A stretch of 34,463 nt of DNA from a virus: positions 1 to 34,463 of the IMG/VR virus record IMGVR_UViG_3300033156_000333. One strand, given 5' to 3'. Below the pieces are notes generated by a model. The model was not told the origin of the DNA. It saw only the letters and a program-made list of their open reading frames with translations, and made no database searches. This document shows positions 19,965 to 27,984 of the stretch, piece after piece. The position numbers were made by a program, and so were the translations under genes. Positions within the stretch are counted from its first letter, which is position 1. The number at the start of each line of letters is the position of its first letter.

Positions 19965-20420
19965 ATGATAGGAGGCTGCTGGTGGCCGCCAGTTGCCATG
20001 CTTATAGGATTTGGTGTTGTGGGTGCTGTACTTATCACAATCCTAGGCCGAGAAGGGACATTCTCTGCCGAAATGCCAATACTGAACTGCACAATCGTAT
20101 TGGGCGAGGGCACCAAAGCGACCTTTTATAGCAAGAGATACGAGGGATTTGACTACTGCAGCTGTATACCGGGGCCTACCATTGGCTACAGGCAAGCCGG
20201 GCGCATCGTGAAACACGGTCGGATAGTGTTGCAAGTTAAGAGCTTAGAGCGGTTGTATAAATGGGCACGCCGAGGTGCATCAAACGGAAGGGGCATACCA
20301 GTAGCACACCTGACCGCCCAGGAGTGTGAATGTCTAGTCAATGGATTATATGCGTACACATCTAAGAGCAGGCGTACAGCAGAAAAGGCATTGGCCGAAC
20401 AATCGCCACCAATCTGCTGA
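19965..20420 (+). CDS. membrane-anchored hypothetical protein
   Basis: ATG 19965 follows GGAGGAAAAGGGG and gives 151 residues. An N-terminal hydrophobic segment (PPVAMLIGFGVVGAVLITIL) suggests one membrane anchor. The rest is soluble and basic, with a helical C-terminus (AHLTAQECECLVNGLYAYTS). Lower G+C and more ATA/TAT codons than its neighbours suggest a separate origin. Function unknown. Confidence 0.55.
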   Translation: MIGGCWWPPVAMLIGFGVVGAVLITILGREGTFSAEMPILNCTIVLGEGTKATFYSKRYEGFDYCSCIPGPTIGYRQAGRIVKHGRIVLQVKSLERLYKWARRGASNGRGIPVAHLTAQECECLVNGLYAYTSKSRRTAEKALAEQSPPIC

Positions 20421-20441
20421 CTGGCTAGAAGGAGGCACACC

Positions 20442-20909
20442 ATGGGTACCAGCGTGGCTAGTAGCACGATATCTCGCCACTGGGGTAAAATGACCTACGC
20501 CGAGGCCCGTAACAAGTTGCGCCTCTACTACACCGTCATGCAGTTGACTGAATGGGATGGCTACTCGGCCCGCGGGGACATTATGCAGCTACCCCTCGGA
20601 AACAATGCCGGGGGGTCGGCGATGGCGAACAGGGTCTGCCGCAACGTGTCGTTGCAGATGCGGGTAGCTGATGTGGAGAGAGCAGTCAAACGGCTGGAGC
20701 CGGACCAGGAACTGCTGCTCCGGTTGAGATACGGGCCGGAAGGTTTGAGTCTGGATACGATAGTGGAAACAGCAGACATGTTTGCGGTGGAGATAAATGG
20801 TGAACAGGTCAAACCCCTCATGGCGGGAAAGAGCACATTGTGGCGCAAGGAAGTGGGGGCTCTGTGCCGATTCATTGCCGAACTGGGGCTGACGCCAGCC
20901 GGGTATTAA
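20442..20909 (+). CDS. putative phage transcription regulator (sigma region 4-like)
   Basis: The 155-residue product has the segment VERAVKRLEPDQELLLRLRY then GPEGLSLDTIVETADMF, similar to the 'ai..L...er.vl.lRY.eglsl.eIA' part of sigma region 4 and of late-gene regulators such as ArpU/RinA-type proteins. A HTH could follow (GKSTLWRKEVGALCRF). It sits just before the packaging genes, the usual place of late regulators. ATG 20442 follows GAAGGAGGC. Role inferred from pattern and position. Confidence 0.5.
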   Translation: MGTSVASSTISRHWGKMTYAEARNKLRLYYTVMQLTEWDGYSARGDIMQLPLGNNAGGSAMANRVCRNVSLQMRVADVERAVKRLEPDQELLLRLRYGPEGLSLDTIVETADMFAVEINGEQVKPLMAGKSTLWRKEVGALCRFIAELGLTPAGY

Positions 20910-20954
20910 GCGCAGACTATATAAGATGGAACAACTGTTTCACGGCATTTATGC

Positions 20955-20960
20955 TATGAT
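20955..20960 (+). promoter_or_regulatory. possible -10 element before the tRNA/late region
   Basis: TATGAT lies in an AT-rich stretch (20911-20965) about 40 bases before the next small gene. No convincing -35 box is seen 16-18 bases upstream, so this may be an activated promoter or not a promoter. Confidence 0.3.
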
Positions 20961-20999
20961 AGTAAGGGGAGAGTAGTCTCTGCGAATGGGAGGTGCATC

Positions 21000-21128
21000 A
21001 TGTCGGAATGGGATGAGTACGATGAGGCTATGGATATGGCGGGGTTGGGTTTTGGCTTTGGCATAATCATAGTAGCCATGTGCGGATTCATCGCACTATT
21101 TGTTCTTCAGGTGCTGTTTGGGGCGTAG
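21000..21128 (+). CDS. 42-residue single-span membrane protein
   Basis: ATG 21000 behind GGGAGGTG encodes an acidic head (MSEWDEYDEAMDMAGLG) and one long hydrophobic span (FGIIIVAMCGFIALFVLQVL). Its last ten bases are also the first ten of tRNA-Gln. Function unknown; size and topology are like small phage membrane peptides. Confidence 0.55.
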   Translation: MSEWDEYDEAMDMAGLGFGFGIIIVAMCGFIALFVLQVLFGA

Positions 21129-21192
21129 TCAAGTGATAAGACAGCGGGTTTTGAACCCGCTAGCGTAGGTTCGAGTCCTGCCGCCCCAGCCA
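21119..21192 (+). tRNA. tRNA-Gln (anticodon TTG)
   Basis: A complete 74-base cloverleaf: acceptor TGGGGCG (21119-21125) pairs with CGCCCCA (21182-21188); D arm GTC...GAC; anticodon stem GCGGG/CCCGC with loop TTTTGAA and anticodon TTG at 21151-21153; T arm GTAGG/CCTGC around TTCGAGT; discriminator G and encoded CCA (21190-21192). The U1-A72 pair and G73 are typical of bacterial tRNA-Gln. It overlaps the end of the preceding small gene by ten bases. Confidence 0.93.
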
Positions 21193-21208
21193 GGAGAGGT
21201 AGCACACC

Positions 21209-21400
21209 ATGAACGATAACATATGGGCGACGATAACACTAAAACGGCGCCTCGCAAGGGCCAAGGAGGAACTGGAAACCGTTTCAGCAACACTGATGTC
21301 TGTCGCCAATCAACTAAAAGGCAGTAAGTGTAATATATGTAGACGGACCAGAGCCGCATTAATGGACCTATTGGAAAAGCAGCCGGAGGTGGCTAAGTAG
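21209..21400 (+). CDS. small coiled-coil protein
   Basis: ATG 21209 behind CAGGAGAGG gives 63 residues: a basic amphipathic helix (LKRRLARAKEELETVSATLM) plus a CNIC pair (KCNICRRTRAALMDLLEK). It could be a small dimeric coiled coil with a metal site. Function unknown. Confidence 0.55.
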   Translation: MNDNIWATITLKRRLARAKEELETVSATLMSVANQLKGSKCNICRRTRAALMDLLEKQPEVAK

Positions 21401-21419
21401 CGGAGAGGGGGTAGCGCAG

Positions 21420-21548
21420 ATGGGCGGCTCGTTGTTTGGTGCAGGGGGGAGCACAGAACCAATTGTTCCCACAGGCTGGCCTTGCTGGGTTGAGCCAGCA
21501 ATTCTACTAGGCGTTAGTCTACTCGCAGGTATAGCGGTACTGCTTTGA
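21420..21548 (+). CDS. 42-residue hydrophobic peptide
   Basis: ATG 21420 follows GGAGAGGGGG and encodes MGGSLFGAGGSTEPIVPTGW, then a C-terminal membrane span (AILLGVSLLAGIAVLL). It is short, but the ribosome site and membrane span support it. Function unknown. Confidence 0.45.
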   Translation: MGGSLFGAGGSTEPIVPTGWPCWVEPAILLGVSLLAGIAVLL

Positions 21549-21576
21549 GAATGACGCCGCCACACGTCACCGAAAC

Positions 21577-21717
21577 CCCGGAATCTACTTCCGGGAAGGT
21601 CCGGACAACCGGCTAGGGGCGTGGGCGGCCGACTGACAGCGGGGAAGCCCGCAGGTGGTCCCGATCTTCGCCGCCATGCAACACGCTCATGGCCGGGATC
21701 GCCGTCAGTGATAACAG
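21577..21717 (+). ncRNA. candidate structured RNA upstream of the small terminase gene
   Basis: The 213 bases between 21548 and 21762 hold no convincing gene but fold well. There is a hairpin CCCGGAA-5-TTCCGGG (21577-21595). A three-way junction follows, closed by ACTGAC/GTCAGT (21632-21637 with 21704-21709). It encloses hairpin GCGGG/CCCGC (21639-21652) and a long arm GGTCCCG/CGGGATC (21657-21663 with 21694-21700) topped by GCCATG/CATGGC (21673-21678 with 21688-21693). An intrinsic terminator begins at 21718. I match it to no known RNA family. It could be a small RNA or a leader element. Confidence 0.45.
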
Positions 21718-21744
21718 AGACCGCATCGAGAGGTGCGGTCTTTT
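21718..21744 (+). terminator. intrinsic terminator before the packaging genes
   Basis: AGACCGCA (21718-21725) pairs with TGCGGTCT (21734-21741) around an 8-base loop, followed by TTTTCATTTG. A classic Rho-independent terminator, placed between the structured region and the ribosome site of the small terminase gene. Confidence 0.75.
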
Positions 21745-21761
21745 CATTTGGAGTGATAGAC

Positions 21762-22295
21762 ATGGGCAAGCACTGGAGCGCCGAGGACAGGATTAAAGCC
21801 CTGGTGTTGTGTGAGTCCATGTCGCTGGCTGAGGTGGCCAGCAAGACAGGAATACCTCGGGGGACGCTGGGGCGTTGGCGTAGTAAGAGGCAGGGCGAAA
21901 CGAAACGAAACGAAGCGAAACGCGAGAGTAAAAAAATAAGACGGCTGGCCGCCAAAGCGGAGAAGGCAGCGCAGGCCGAGTTGGCAGGGCATATCGTTGA
22001 TGTTGGCAAGCAGGTCGCTGATAAGTTACTGGCTGTAGTGCAACACGCAATACAGGAGATCGACAATACCATTGGGCGAGGACCTTTGCCCGATGAGGAC
22101 AGGTCCAAATGGGTACAAGCCCAGGTTGGTGTGGTAGCCCAGGGCGTGAAGAACTTCCAACTGCTCAGCGGCAAGCCCACAGGCATAAACGAACAAAGGG
22201 TGGACGGCGACAGTGCAAGGGAACGCCTCGCTAGCCGAGTCGATGAGCTCGCTGAGCGTAGAGGACAGAAGGAAACTGCTGTCGGAGCTAAGTGA
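21762..22295 (+). CDS. terS: terminase small subunit-like protein
   Basis: The 177-residue product starts with a helix-turn-helix (EDRIKALVLCESMSLAEVAS, then KTGIPRGTLGRWRSKRQ), as expected for the DNA-recognising small terminase subunit. A charged helix (about residues 45-75) and a C-terminal helical body (IVDVGKQVADKLLAVVQHAI) follow. It lies directly before and overlaps the large subunit gene. ATG 21762 has GGAG upstream. The small subunit call relies on position and the HTH; the sequence family is not specific. Confidence 0.7.
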   Translation: MGKHWSAEDRIKALVLCESMSLAEVASKTGIPRGTLGRWRSKRQGETKRNEAKRESKKIRRLAAKAEKAAQAELAGHIVDVGKQVADKLLAVVQHAIQEIDNTIGRGPLPDEDRSKWVQAQVGVVAQGVKNFQLLSGKPTGINEQRVDGDSARERLASRVDELAERRGQKETAVGAK

Positions 22296-23586
22296 GCAAG
22301 AGGCAGAGGCGCTGCTATACGACTGGCGGTTTTGGGCGCGCCCAAACCAGCTAGCTCCGAACGGCGATTGGCGTTACTGGCTGATACTTGCCGGGCGTGG
22401 CTTCGGCAAGACCCGCGCAGGCGCAGAGTGGGTACGCGAAGAGGTTCAGACCGGGCGGCGTGGACGACTGGCATTTGTGGCAAGGACCGCTGCCGATACT
22501 CGCGACGTCATGGTTGAGGAAATGAGTCAGGCGGCAGGATCGGGCATCCTGCAGGTGTCCCCCCCCTGGTTCAGGCCGGAATACGAACCATCCAAGCGAC
22601 GCCTCACTTGGCCCAACGGTGCAACGGCAACTCTTTACTCTTCTGATGAGCCCGACCTGCTCCGTGGTCCACAGCACGACGGGGCCTGGGCAGATGAACT
22701 TGCAGCATGGCAGTATCCCCAGGCGTGGGACATGCTGATGATGGGTTTGCGACTGGGCAATGACCCTCGCGCCGTGATAACAACTACACCCAAGGCGACT
22801 CAGCTTATCAAGGAACTCATCAAGGATCCGATGTGTGTAGTGACCAAGGGCAGCACCTATGACAACCTCGCCAACCTGGCCCCGTCGTTCCTGAACGTCA
22901 TTTTGCGCAAGTATGAGGGAACACGCCTCGGCCGCCAGGAGCTCTACGCAGAGATACTGGATGACGTTGAGGGCGCACTGTGGACGCATGATATCATTGA
23001 CAACCTGCGAGTGGACGAGTGTCCCGATTTAATCCGTATCGTTGTCGCGATAGACCCACAGGGAGCGCATCGACAGGCCGGACAGAAGCGCGCCATTGAG
23101 GATGAGGTAGATAGCGAAACCGGCATCGTCGTTGCCGGCGTCGCCAGAAACGGGCACTGCTATGTGCTGGCAGACCTGTCGGTGGATGCTTCCCCTGATG
23201 GCTGGGCTTCGCGGGCGGTCAACGCATACCACGATTACAAGGCCGACCGCATCTGCGCCGAAGTGAATTTCGGCGGAGACATGGTCCTGTCGACCATCCG
23301 CACAGCAGACCGCAACGTTCCAGTGACGAAACTACATGCCAGCCGAGGCAAGCTCATCCGTGCCGAACCCATCGCGGCGCTGTACGAACAGGGCCGCGTT
23401 CACCATGTGGGCAGTTTTCCTCAGTTGGAGGATCAGATGTGCAACTGGGTTCCAGGTGACTCCTCACCGGACAGACTAGATGCCCTTGTGTGGGCGCTGA
23501 CAGAAGTCGGACTTGGCGGTCGGGTTAGCACTGAGTTCCGCATCGACCCCAATTGGGGCAAGCGCCGCTCTCCCTGGAAGGTGTGA
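22213..23586 (+). CDS. terL: terminase large subunit
   Basis: The packaging motor ATPase/nuclease, 457 residues. Walker A is LAGRGFGKTRAG (59-70), the Walker B region includes GAWADELAAW (157-166), and ITTTPKATQLIKELI is the coupling motif region. The RNase-H-like nuclease domain starts at VVAIDPQG with D281, continues ICAEVNFGGDMV and ends with SPDRLDALVWALTEV. GTG 22213 overlaps terS by 83 bases, which is long; ATG 22243 would shorten the overlap to 53 bases and is a fair alternative. Confidence 0.95.
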   Translation: MQGNASLAESMSSLSVEDRRKLLSELSEQEAEALLYDWRFWARPNQLAPNGDWRYWLILAGRGFGKTRAGAEWVREEVQTGRRGRLAFVARTAADTRDVMVEEMSQAAGSGILQVSPPWFRPEYEPSKRRLTWPNGATATLYSSDEPDLLRGPQHDGAWADELAAWQYPQAWDMLMMGLRLGNDPRAVITTTPKATQLIKELIKDPMCVVTKGSTYDNLANLAPSFLNVILRKYEGTRLGRQELYAEILDDVEGALWTHDIIDNLRVDECPDLIRIVVAIDPQGAHRQAGQKRAIEDEVDSETGIVVAGVARNGHCYVLADLSVDASPDGWASRAVNAYHDYKADRICAEVNFGGDMVLSTIRTADRNVPVTKLHASRGKLIRAEPIAALYEQGRVHHVGSFPQLEDQMCNWVPGDSSPDRLDALVWALTEVGLGGRVSTEFRIDPNWGKRRSPWKV

Positions 23587-23590
23587 TTAG

Positions 23591-24889
23591 ATGGCCCAGC
23601 AGTATAGAGTATATGGCAGAACCGGCCTGCCCCGCTATGGCAGAATCATAGACCAGGAGATGCACAACACACTGAAGGGTACGAACGGCATCCGGGTTTA
23701 CAAGGAGATGCGGGACAACGATCCCATCATTGGCGCTATCATCCTCGTTACGGAGATGCTCTGCCGAGGCGTCGAGTGGGAGGTTTCCGCAGGTGAGGAT
23801 GCGGACCAGGGCAGCGTGGAGGCGGCTGAGTTCGTCGCCTCGTGCATCGAGGATATGTCGCACACCTGGCCGTCGTTCATCGGAGAGATATTCGGGTCGA
23901 TGCTGCCGTTTGGGTTCGCGCCGTTTGAACTGTGCTACAAGCAGCGGGCCGGTGAGTCCAAGGACCCGACCCGAAACTCCCGGTACACTGACGGGCGTAT
24001 CGGCTGGCGCAAGCTAGAGATACGGTCGCCCGAGACGGTCACCGGCTGGGAGTTTGACGACAACAACGAACTGAAGGGCATGTACCAGCAGGACCCGACG
24101 GGTGGGCCGGAAGTGCTCATTCCAATAGAAAAGCTGTTGCTTTTCCGCACCAAGGAGATGCTGGGCAACCCTGAGGGTCGGTCTATTCTGCGCAATGCAT
24201 TCAGGCCGTGGTATTTCACGAAGCGGATCCAGGAGATTGAGGCTATCGGCATAGAGCGGGACCTCGCCGGACTGCCTGTTCTGGAAGTGCCGCCCCACAT
24301 CACACTGGAGTCGGCAAGTGCGGATGAGAAGGCCCAGTACAATGATTTCAAGGAACAAATGGGCGATGTCAAACGCGACGAACGCGAGGGTCTTGTCATT
24401 CCGTGTGAGGAAATCTCCGACTCTGAAGGCAACGTCATCAAGACCGGGTTCAAGCTCCGCCTCCTCTCCACCGGAGGCACCAGACAGTTCGACACCAACG
24501 CCATCATCACTCGGTATGAGCAGCGGACCGCCATGTCCGCCTTGGCCGAGTTCTTATTCTTGGGTATGGAGAAGGTCGGGTCGTTCGCGCTGGCCAGCAG
24601 TAAGACCAACCTGTTCGCCACTGCGACGAACGCCTATCTGGACCACATCGCCGCGCAGATAAACCGCCACGCCGTGCCCAAGCTCCTGATCTACAACGGC
24701 ATGCAACCCGAGACTATGCCGGAGGTTACGCACGGCGACCTGGAGCAGATGCCGCTTGAGGAGATCGCCAAGATGATTACTGCCCTGAGCGGTGCCGGGG
24801 CGGTGCTGTTCCCGAACGAGGAGCTGACAAATGCAGTCTTCCAGCGCATGGGCCTGCCTCAAATCAAGGAGCAGGCGGACGAGCTATGA
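23591..24889 (+). CDS. portal protein
   Basis: The 432-residue portal forms the ring through which DNA enters the head. The layout of a DUF935/Mu gp29-like portal is seen: YKEMRDNDPIIGAIILVTEM at the start, EFVASCIEDMSHTWPSFIGE, FGFAPFELCYK, LLLFRTKEMLGNPEGRSILR, and helical end regions (ALAEFLFLGMEK, YLDHIAAQINRHAVPKLLIY). Start ATG 23591 lies just after the terL stop. Its place between terL and a Mu-F-like protein is standard. Confidence 0.9.
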   Translation: MAQQYRVYGRTGLPRYGRIIDQEMHNTLKGTNGIRVYKEMRDNDPIIGAIILVTEMLCRGVEWEVSAGEDADQGSVEAAEFVASCIEDMSHTWPSFIGEIFGSMLPFGFAPFELCYKQRAGESKDPTRNSRYTDGRIGWRKLEIRSPETVTGWEFDDNNELKGMYQQDPTGGPEVLIPIEKLLLFRTKEMLGNPEGRSILRNAFRPWYFTKRIQEIEAIGIERDLAGLPVLEVPPHITLESASADEKAQYNDFKEQMGDVKRDEREGLVIPCEEISDSEGNVIKTGFKLRLLSTGGTRQFDTNAIITRYEQRTAMSALAEFLFLGMEKVGSFALASSKTNLFATATNAYLDHIAAQINRHAVPKLLIYNGMQPETMPEVTHGDLEQMPLEEIAKMITALSGAGAVLFPNEELTNAVFQRMGLPQIKEQADEL

Positions 24890-25755
24890 AGCGACTGGTA
24901 ATCAAGGCCCCAAGCCGCAAGAGACCCACCAGCCCTAGCAACAAGGACCTAGACCGGTGGGTTCAGATGTTCAACGACAGCACGGCGAAGCTCAAGGAGT
25001 CCGTCTCCGAAGAGGCCGCCGTTATGGCCGTGCAGGTCGGGGCCCCCCACTTCGTGCTTGAATCCATGGCGTGGGAACGGTCCAGGGAGGCCGCAGAACG
25101 CAGTTGGGGCCGCATCTTGCGGGAGATATTCTTCCGTTCTGCCTACAAAGAGGCCGAGCGGCTGAAGATCAACCTTAACTTCGGCCTGCGCAACCCCTAC
25201 GCCGAGGAGTGGATACGGCGACACGGGACGGAACTGGTCGCCGAAGTGTACGACAACACCCGCGCAGGTATCAGGCGCATCATCGAAGATGCCTTCCGCC
25301 GTAGCGATCCGCCCTATCGCATGAGCCAGCGAATCAGGGAGATTATCGGCCTGACAGAACGTGAGGCCAAGGCGGTGCACAACTACTGGACGCGCCTCAC
25401 ACTGGAGGGCAACCGGTCGGCGAAGCTGGTCGACCGCATGACGGACAGCTACAGCCGCAAGATGCTGAGACGAAGGGCGATGCGAATAGCACGAACCGAG
25501 ACGATCAACGCCCAGGCGAAGGGCACTCAGGAATCGTGGAGGCAGGCACGGGAACAGGGCATAGTTCCCACCTACGCGATGCAGCAGTGGATAGCCGCGA
25601 AGGACGACAGGGTCTGCCCCATCTGCCGTGCGCTGGACGGGCAGATACAGCCCGTAGGTGGGATGTTTCAGGACAACGTCAGAGGGATACAGTTGCCGGG
25701 ACCGACGGCTCATCCTCTGTGTCGGTGCTCTGTGGGGTTGGTAGTGCCGGACTAA
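24886..25755 (+). CDS. Mu gpF-like head morphogenesis (minor head) protein
   Basis: The 289-residue product carries the hallmark RIARTETINAQAKGTQESWR followed by WIAAKDDRVCPICRALDGQ and, near the end, PTAHPLCRCSVGLVV. This is the phage Mu F / SPP1 gp7-like domain, with two cysteine pairs (CPIC and CRC) near a conserved Asp-Asp. Such proteins are minor capsid components that help portal incorporation. ATGA overlap with the portal gene. Confidence 0.92.
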   Translation: MKRLVIKAPSRKRPTSPSNKDLDRWVQMFNDSTAKLKESVSEEAAVMAVQVGAPHFVLESMAWERSREAAERSWGRILREIFFRSAYKEAERLKINLNFGLRNPYAEEWIRRHGTELVAEVYDNTRAGIRRIIEDAFRRSDPPYRMSQRIREIIGLTEREAKAVHNYWTRLTLEGNRSAKLVDRMTDSYSRKMLRRRAMRIARTETINAQAKGTQESWRQAREQGIVPTYAMQQWIAAKDDRVCPICRALDGQIQPVGGMFQDNVRGIQLPGPTAHPLCRCSVGLVVPD

Positions 25756-25774
25756 TAAGCGAGGGGGTAATTGC

Positions 25775-26080
25775 ATGCTGACAAAAGAATTGCGGTGCGA
25801 TATTTGCGGCAAGACGCGCAGCTTGGATGCGCCCGGACCCGGATCCTGGATAGGATTAGTGCGTATCTGTGTTGCATCAGACGGGCAATTGGAAAATGAC
25901 CTGATTGTCCACTGCTGCAGTTGGAACTGCGTAGACAGATACCACATATACGTACTACCAACTCTGCGCCATGGGACCAACTGGCCGTCTCCGCTTGATA
26001 CAGACCGCCCTCTCCGTCCGCGCCCAAACGACATCAGGCTAGCCGAAGGCAATGACGCCAGAGTGGACAACAGCCCATGA
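25775..26080 (+). CDS. zinc-finger-like hypothetical protein
   Basis: ATG 25775 gives 101 residues with CDICGKTRSLDAPG at the start and CCSWNCVDRYHIY in the middle, a likely treble-clef zinc site like that of the 11051-11449 product. A proline-rich tail follows. It is coupled to the cytidylyltransferase gene by ATGA. Function unknown. Confidence 0.6.
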   Translation: MLTKELRCDICGKTRSLDAPGPGSWIGLVRICVASDGQLENDLIVHCCSWNCVDRYHIYVLPTLRHGTNWPSPLDTDRPLRPRPNDIRLAEGNDARVDNSP

Positions 26081-26817
26081 AAACCATCGCGATAATCCAG
26101 GCCCGGCTCGGCTCCACCAGACTGCCCGGTAAGGTGCTCCTGCCTCTAGCCGGGCGTCCTGTTTTGGAGCACGTCATCAGGCGCACACAGCAGGCGGTTC
26201 CCGACGTGGTTGTGACCACCCCGGTAGGGGACAAATCCATTGTTGAGCTAGCCAAAACGCTGGGCTGTGAAGTGCACAGGTGGACCGGAGACGAGAATGA
26301 TGTCTCCGGGCGGTTTCGGGCAGTAGTGGAGCAGGAGCAACCGGATGTGTTTCTGAGGGTTACTGGCGACTGTCCGTTGGTTGATCCGAACATCCTAAAG
26401 AGCATGGTCTACATCGCCGAGACAACCACGACGCTCTATATCGATGCCACCAAACGGTATCTCTGCGACGGCGTGGGAGCCGAGTTGGTGGATGCATGGG
26501 AGTTTCTGCGCATTAACCCGAATCGGCTTCTGCCGGACGAGAGGGAGCATGTGACCTGTGAACTATGGACAAGATGGGCGGGGCGTTGTAGGGACGGGAC
26601 GACGCTTGCTCCACGCGCCTGCTGGGACAAGCACAAGCTGTCCATCGATTGGGAAGGCGACTACAAGCGTTTGCAGAGAATCTTCGCCCAGTTCGGGCCT
26701 GAGCCGGATACAGTTGCGTTGCTGACGTTGCTCGCGGCGGAAGCGACGCGCCTGGCGCAGGGGAAAGAGTCAGAATGGGGCAGAGCCGCCCTTTGTGGCC
26801 CGGAATCCCTGTTGTAG
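26077..26817 (+). CDS. spsF: SpsF-type cytidylyltransferase
   Basis: This enzyme should activate a sugar acid with CTP. The N-terminal signature IIQARLGSTRLPGKVLLPLA is that of the SpsF/KdsB/NeuA cytidylyltransferase group (R-x-G-S-x-R-L-P-x-K). FLRVTGDCPLVDPNIL carries the metal-binding D-x-P-L-x-D and REHVTCELWTR the following conserved block. The length of 246 residues is normal. Together with SpsE/NeuB- and SpsG/PseG-like genes downstream it mirrors the Bacillus spsEFG set for a nonulosonic-type sugar. The exact sugar is unknown. Confidence 0.88.
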   Translation: MKTIAIIQARLGSTRLPGKVLLPLAGRPVLEHVIRRTQQAVPDVVVTTPVGDKSIVELAKTLGCEVHRWTGDENDVSGRFRAVVEQEQPDVFLRVTGDCPLVDPNILKSMVYIAETTTTLYIDATKRYLCDGVGAELVDAWEFLRINPNRLLPDEREHVTCELWTRWAGRCRDGTTLAPRACWDKHKLSIDWEGDYKRLQRIFAQFGPEPDTVALLTLLAAEATRLAQGKESEWGRAALCGPESLL

Positions 26818-26848
26818 TTCACTTGCTGATGGCGAGAGGGGGAAATCC

Positions 26849-27202
26849 ATGTCCAAATTCAACAACTGTCCCCGCACGGCCAACAAACTGCCCGACGGCA
26901 CCCTTGAGACGGCCACTTGTAGAATGTGGGACCCCGAGACAGTCACCTGCCGATGTGTGCGGCCTGGGCATCGGTGCTCGGTGCCGGATATCCCGAAATG
27001 CCCCAACCGCGTAGGTGACACCGCGACGGTCGCCATCTGCAACTGCAGGTGGCAGGATGTGCTTGAGATGACCGGGGTCAGTAAATGCACGGCGGCCTGC
27101 AGAAACACTCTGGGACGGAGGGCGCAGGAACTACGAGAGATGTCGGGGGTGAGCTGGTGCGCATCCTCCTGCTGGCGAATAGCGGACTCGGAGTCGAAAT
27201 AG
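26849..27202 (+). CDS. cysteine-rich protein with internal repeat
   Basis: ATG 26849 follows GAGAGGGGG and gives 117 residues with 12 cysteines. Two related blocks close the protein: L-E-M-T-G-V-S-K-C-T-A-A-C and R-E-M-S-G-V-S-W-C-A-S-S-C, so part of it arose by duplication. Earlier cysteines come in CRC and C-x-C type groups. It could bind metal clusters or be disulfide-bonded outside the cell, though no signal peptide is seen. It overlaps the formyltransferase gene by 46 bases. Not recognised. Confidence 0.55.
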   Translation: MSKFNNCPRTANKLPDGTLETATCRMWDPETVTCRCVRPGHRCSVPDIPKCPNRVGDTATVAICNCRWQDVLEMTGVSKCTAACRNTLGRRAQELREMSGVSWCASSCWRIADSESK

Positions 27203-27954
27203 CGCAGTCCCTGCGGGAAGCCCGTGAGAGCGTCCTCGGCCTTGCGGTTCACCCGGACGAAACGGCAAAGCATAAGCAGGCCATCATTACCTGCCACCAC
27301 AACGCTGAGATTATCGTTGTCGATCCACACTGGAAGCAATATGGACAACCGAGGTGGCACACAGAAGCTCTCCGCCTCAAAGCCGACATCGGCGTCAGCG
27401 CCGGGTTCGGGTACAGGGTGCCAAAAGAACTGCTGGCCCACTTGCCCATTGTCAATGTTCACACTGGCTATCTCCCCTACAATCGAGGTGCCTGCCCCAA
27501 CGTCTGGCCCATCATCGACGGCAGCCCTGCGGGAGTCACACTGCACTGGATGGACGAGGGCATAGACACCGGGGACATTATTGCGCAGGAGCGCGTCGAC
27601 GTGCATCCGTGGGACACCGGCGAGACATTGCACTACAGATTACTGGAGACTGCCGCAGAGCTATTCCGTCGCACATGGCCCAGCATTAAGGAAGACACGG
27701 CACCCCGGACGCCGCAGGACCCCGAGACAGGGACACACTACAGGCTGTCTAGCCTCGACGTGATTGACGCAATCGACCTGGACCGGGAGTACAAGGCCCG
27801 CGACCTGGTGAACCTGCTCCGGGCCAGGACGTTCCCGCCGTACCAGGGAGCATACTTCAACGTGCCTGGCTTCGGTCGGGTATACATGCGGCTGGACATG
27901 GAGGCTGTGGAGGACAAGCGGCGGCCGTTTGAGTCGATGGGCTTTCGGGTGTGA
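27157..27954 (+). CDS. formyltransferase-family protein (sugar N-formyltransferase-like)
   Basis: The 265-residue product belongs to the formyltetrahydrofolate-dependent transferases. IVNVHTGYLPYNRGACPNVW and MDEGIDTGDIIAQ contain the catalytic set Asn100, His102 and Asp137 with the same spacing as methionyl-tRNA and GART formyltransferases. In this sugar cassette a role in N-formylating an amino-sugar (as with PseJ-like enzymes) is more likely than tRNA formylation. GTG 27157 begins MRILLLANSG, the expected first strand; upstream in-frame ATG 27085 lacks a family match. Confidence 0.82.
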   Translation: MRILLLANSGLGVEIAQSLREARESVLGLAVHPDETAKHKQAIITCHHNAEIIVVDPHWKQYGQPRWHTEALRLKADIGVSAGFGYRVPKELLAHLPIVNVHTGYLPYNRGACPNVWPIIDGSPAGVTLHWMDEGIDTGDIIAQERVDVHPWDTGETLHYRLLETAAELFRRTWPSIKEDTAPRTPQDPETGTHYRLSSLDVIDAIDLDREYKARDLVNLLRARTFPPYQGAYFNVPGFGRVYMRLDMEAVEDKRRPFESMGFRV

Positions 27955-27984
27955 GGGGTAGACACATCTGGGGAGGGGTGCACA

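Noticed and set aside
21549-21717. Hammerhead ribozyme in the gap before terS
   Set aside because: A GAAAC-like stretch is present, but the required CTGANGA core is missing in any usable arrangement.
21368-22483. 371-codon minus-strand frame opposite the terminase genes
   Set aside because: Serine/proline-rich composition of an antisense shadow; the + strand holds terS and terL with clear motifs.
24949-26070. 373-codon minus-strand frame opposite the Mu-F-like gene
   Set aside because: The + strand gene has diagnostic motifs; the minus frame has none and no ribosome site.
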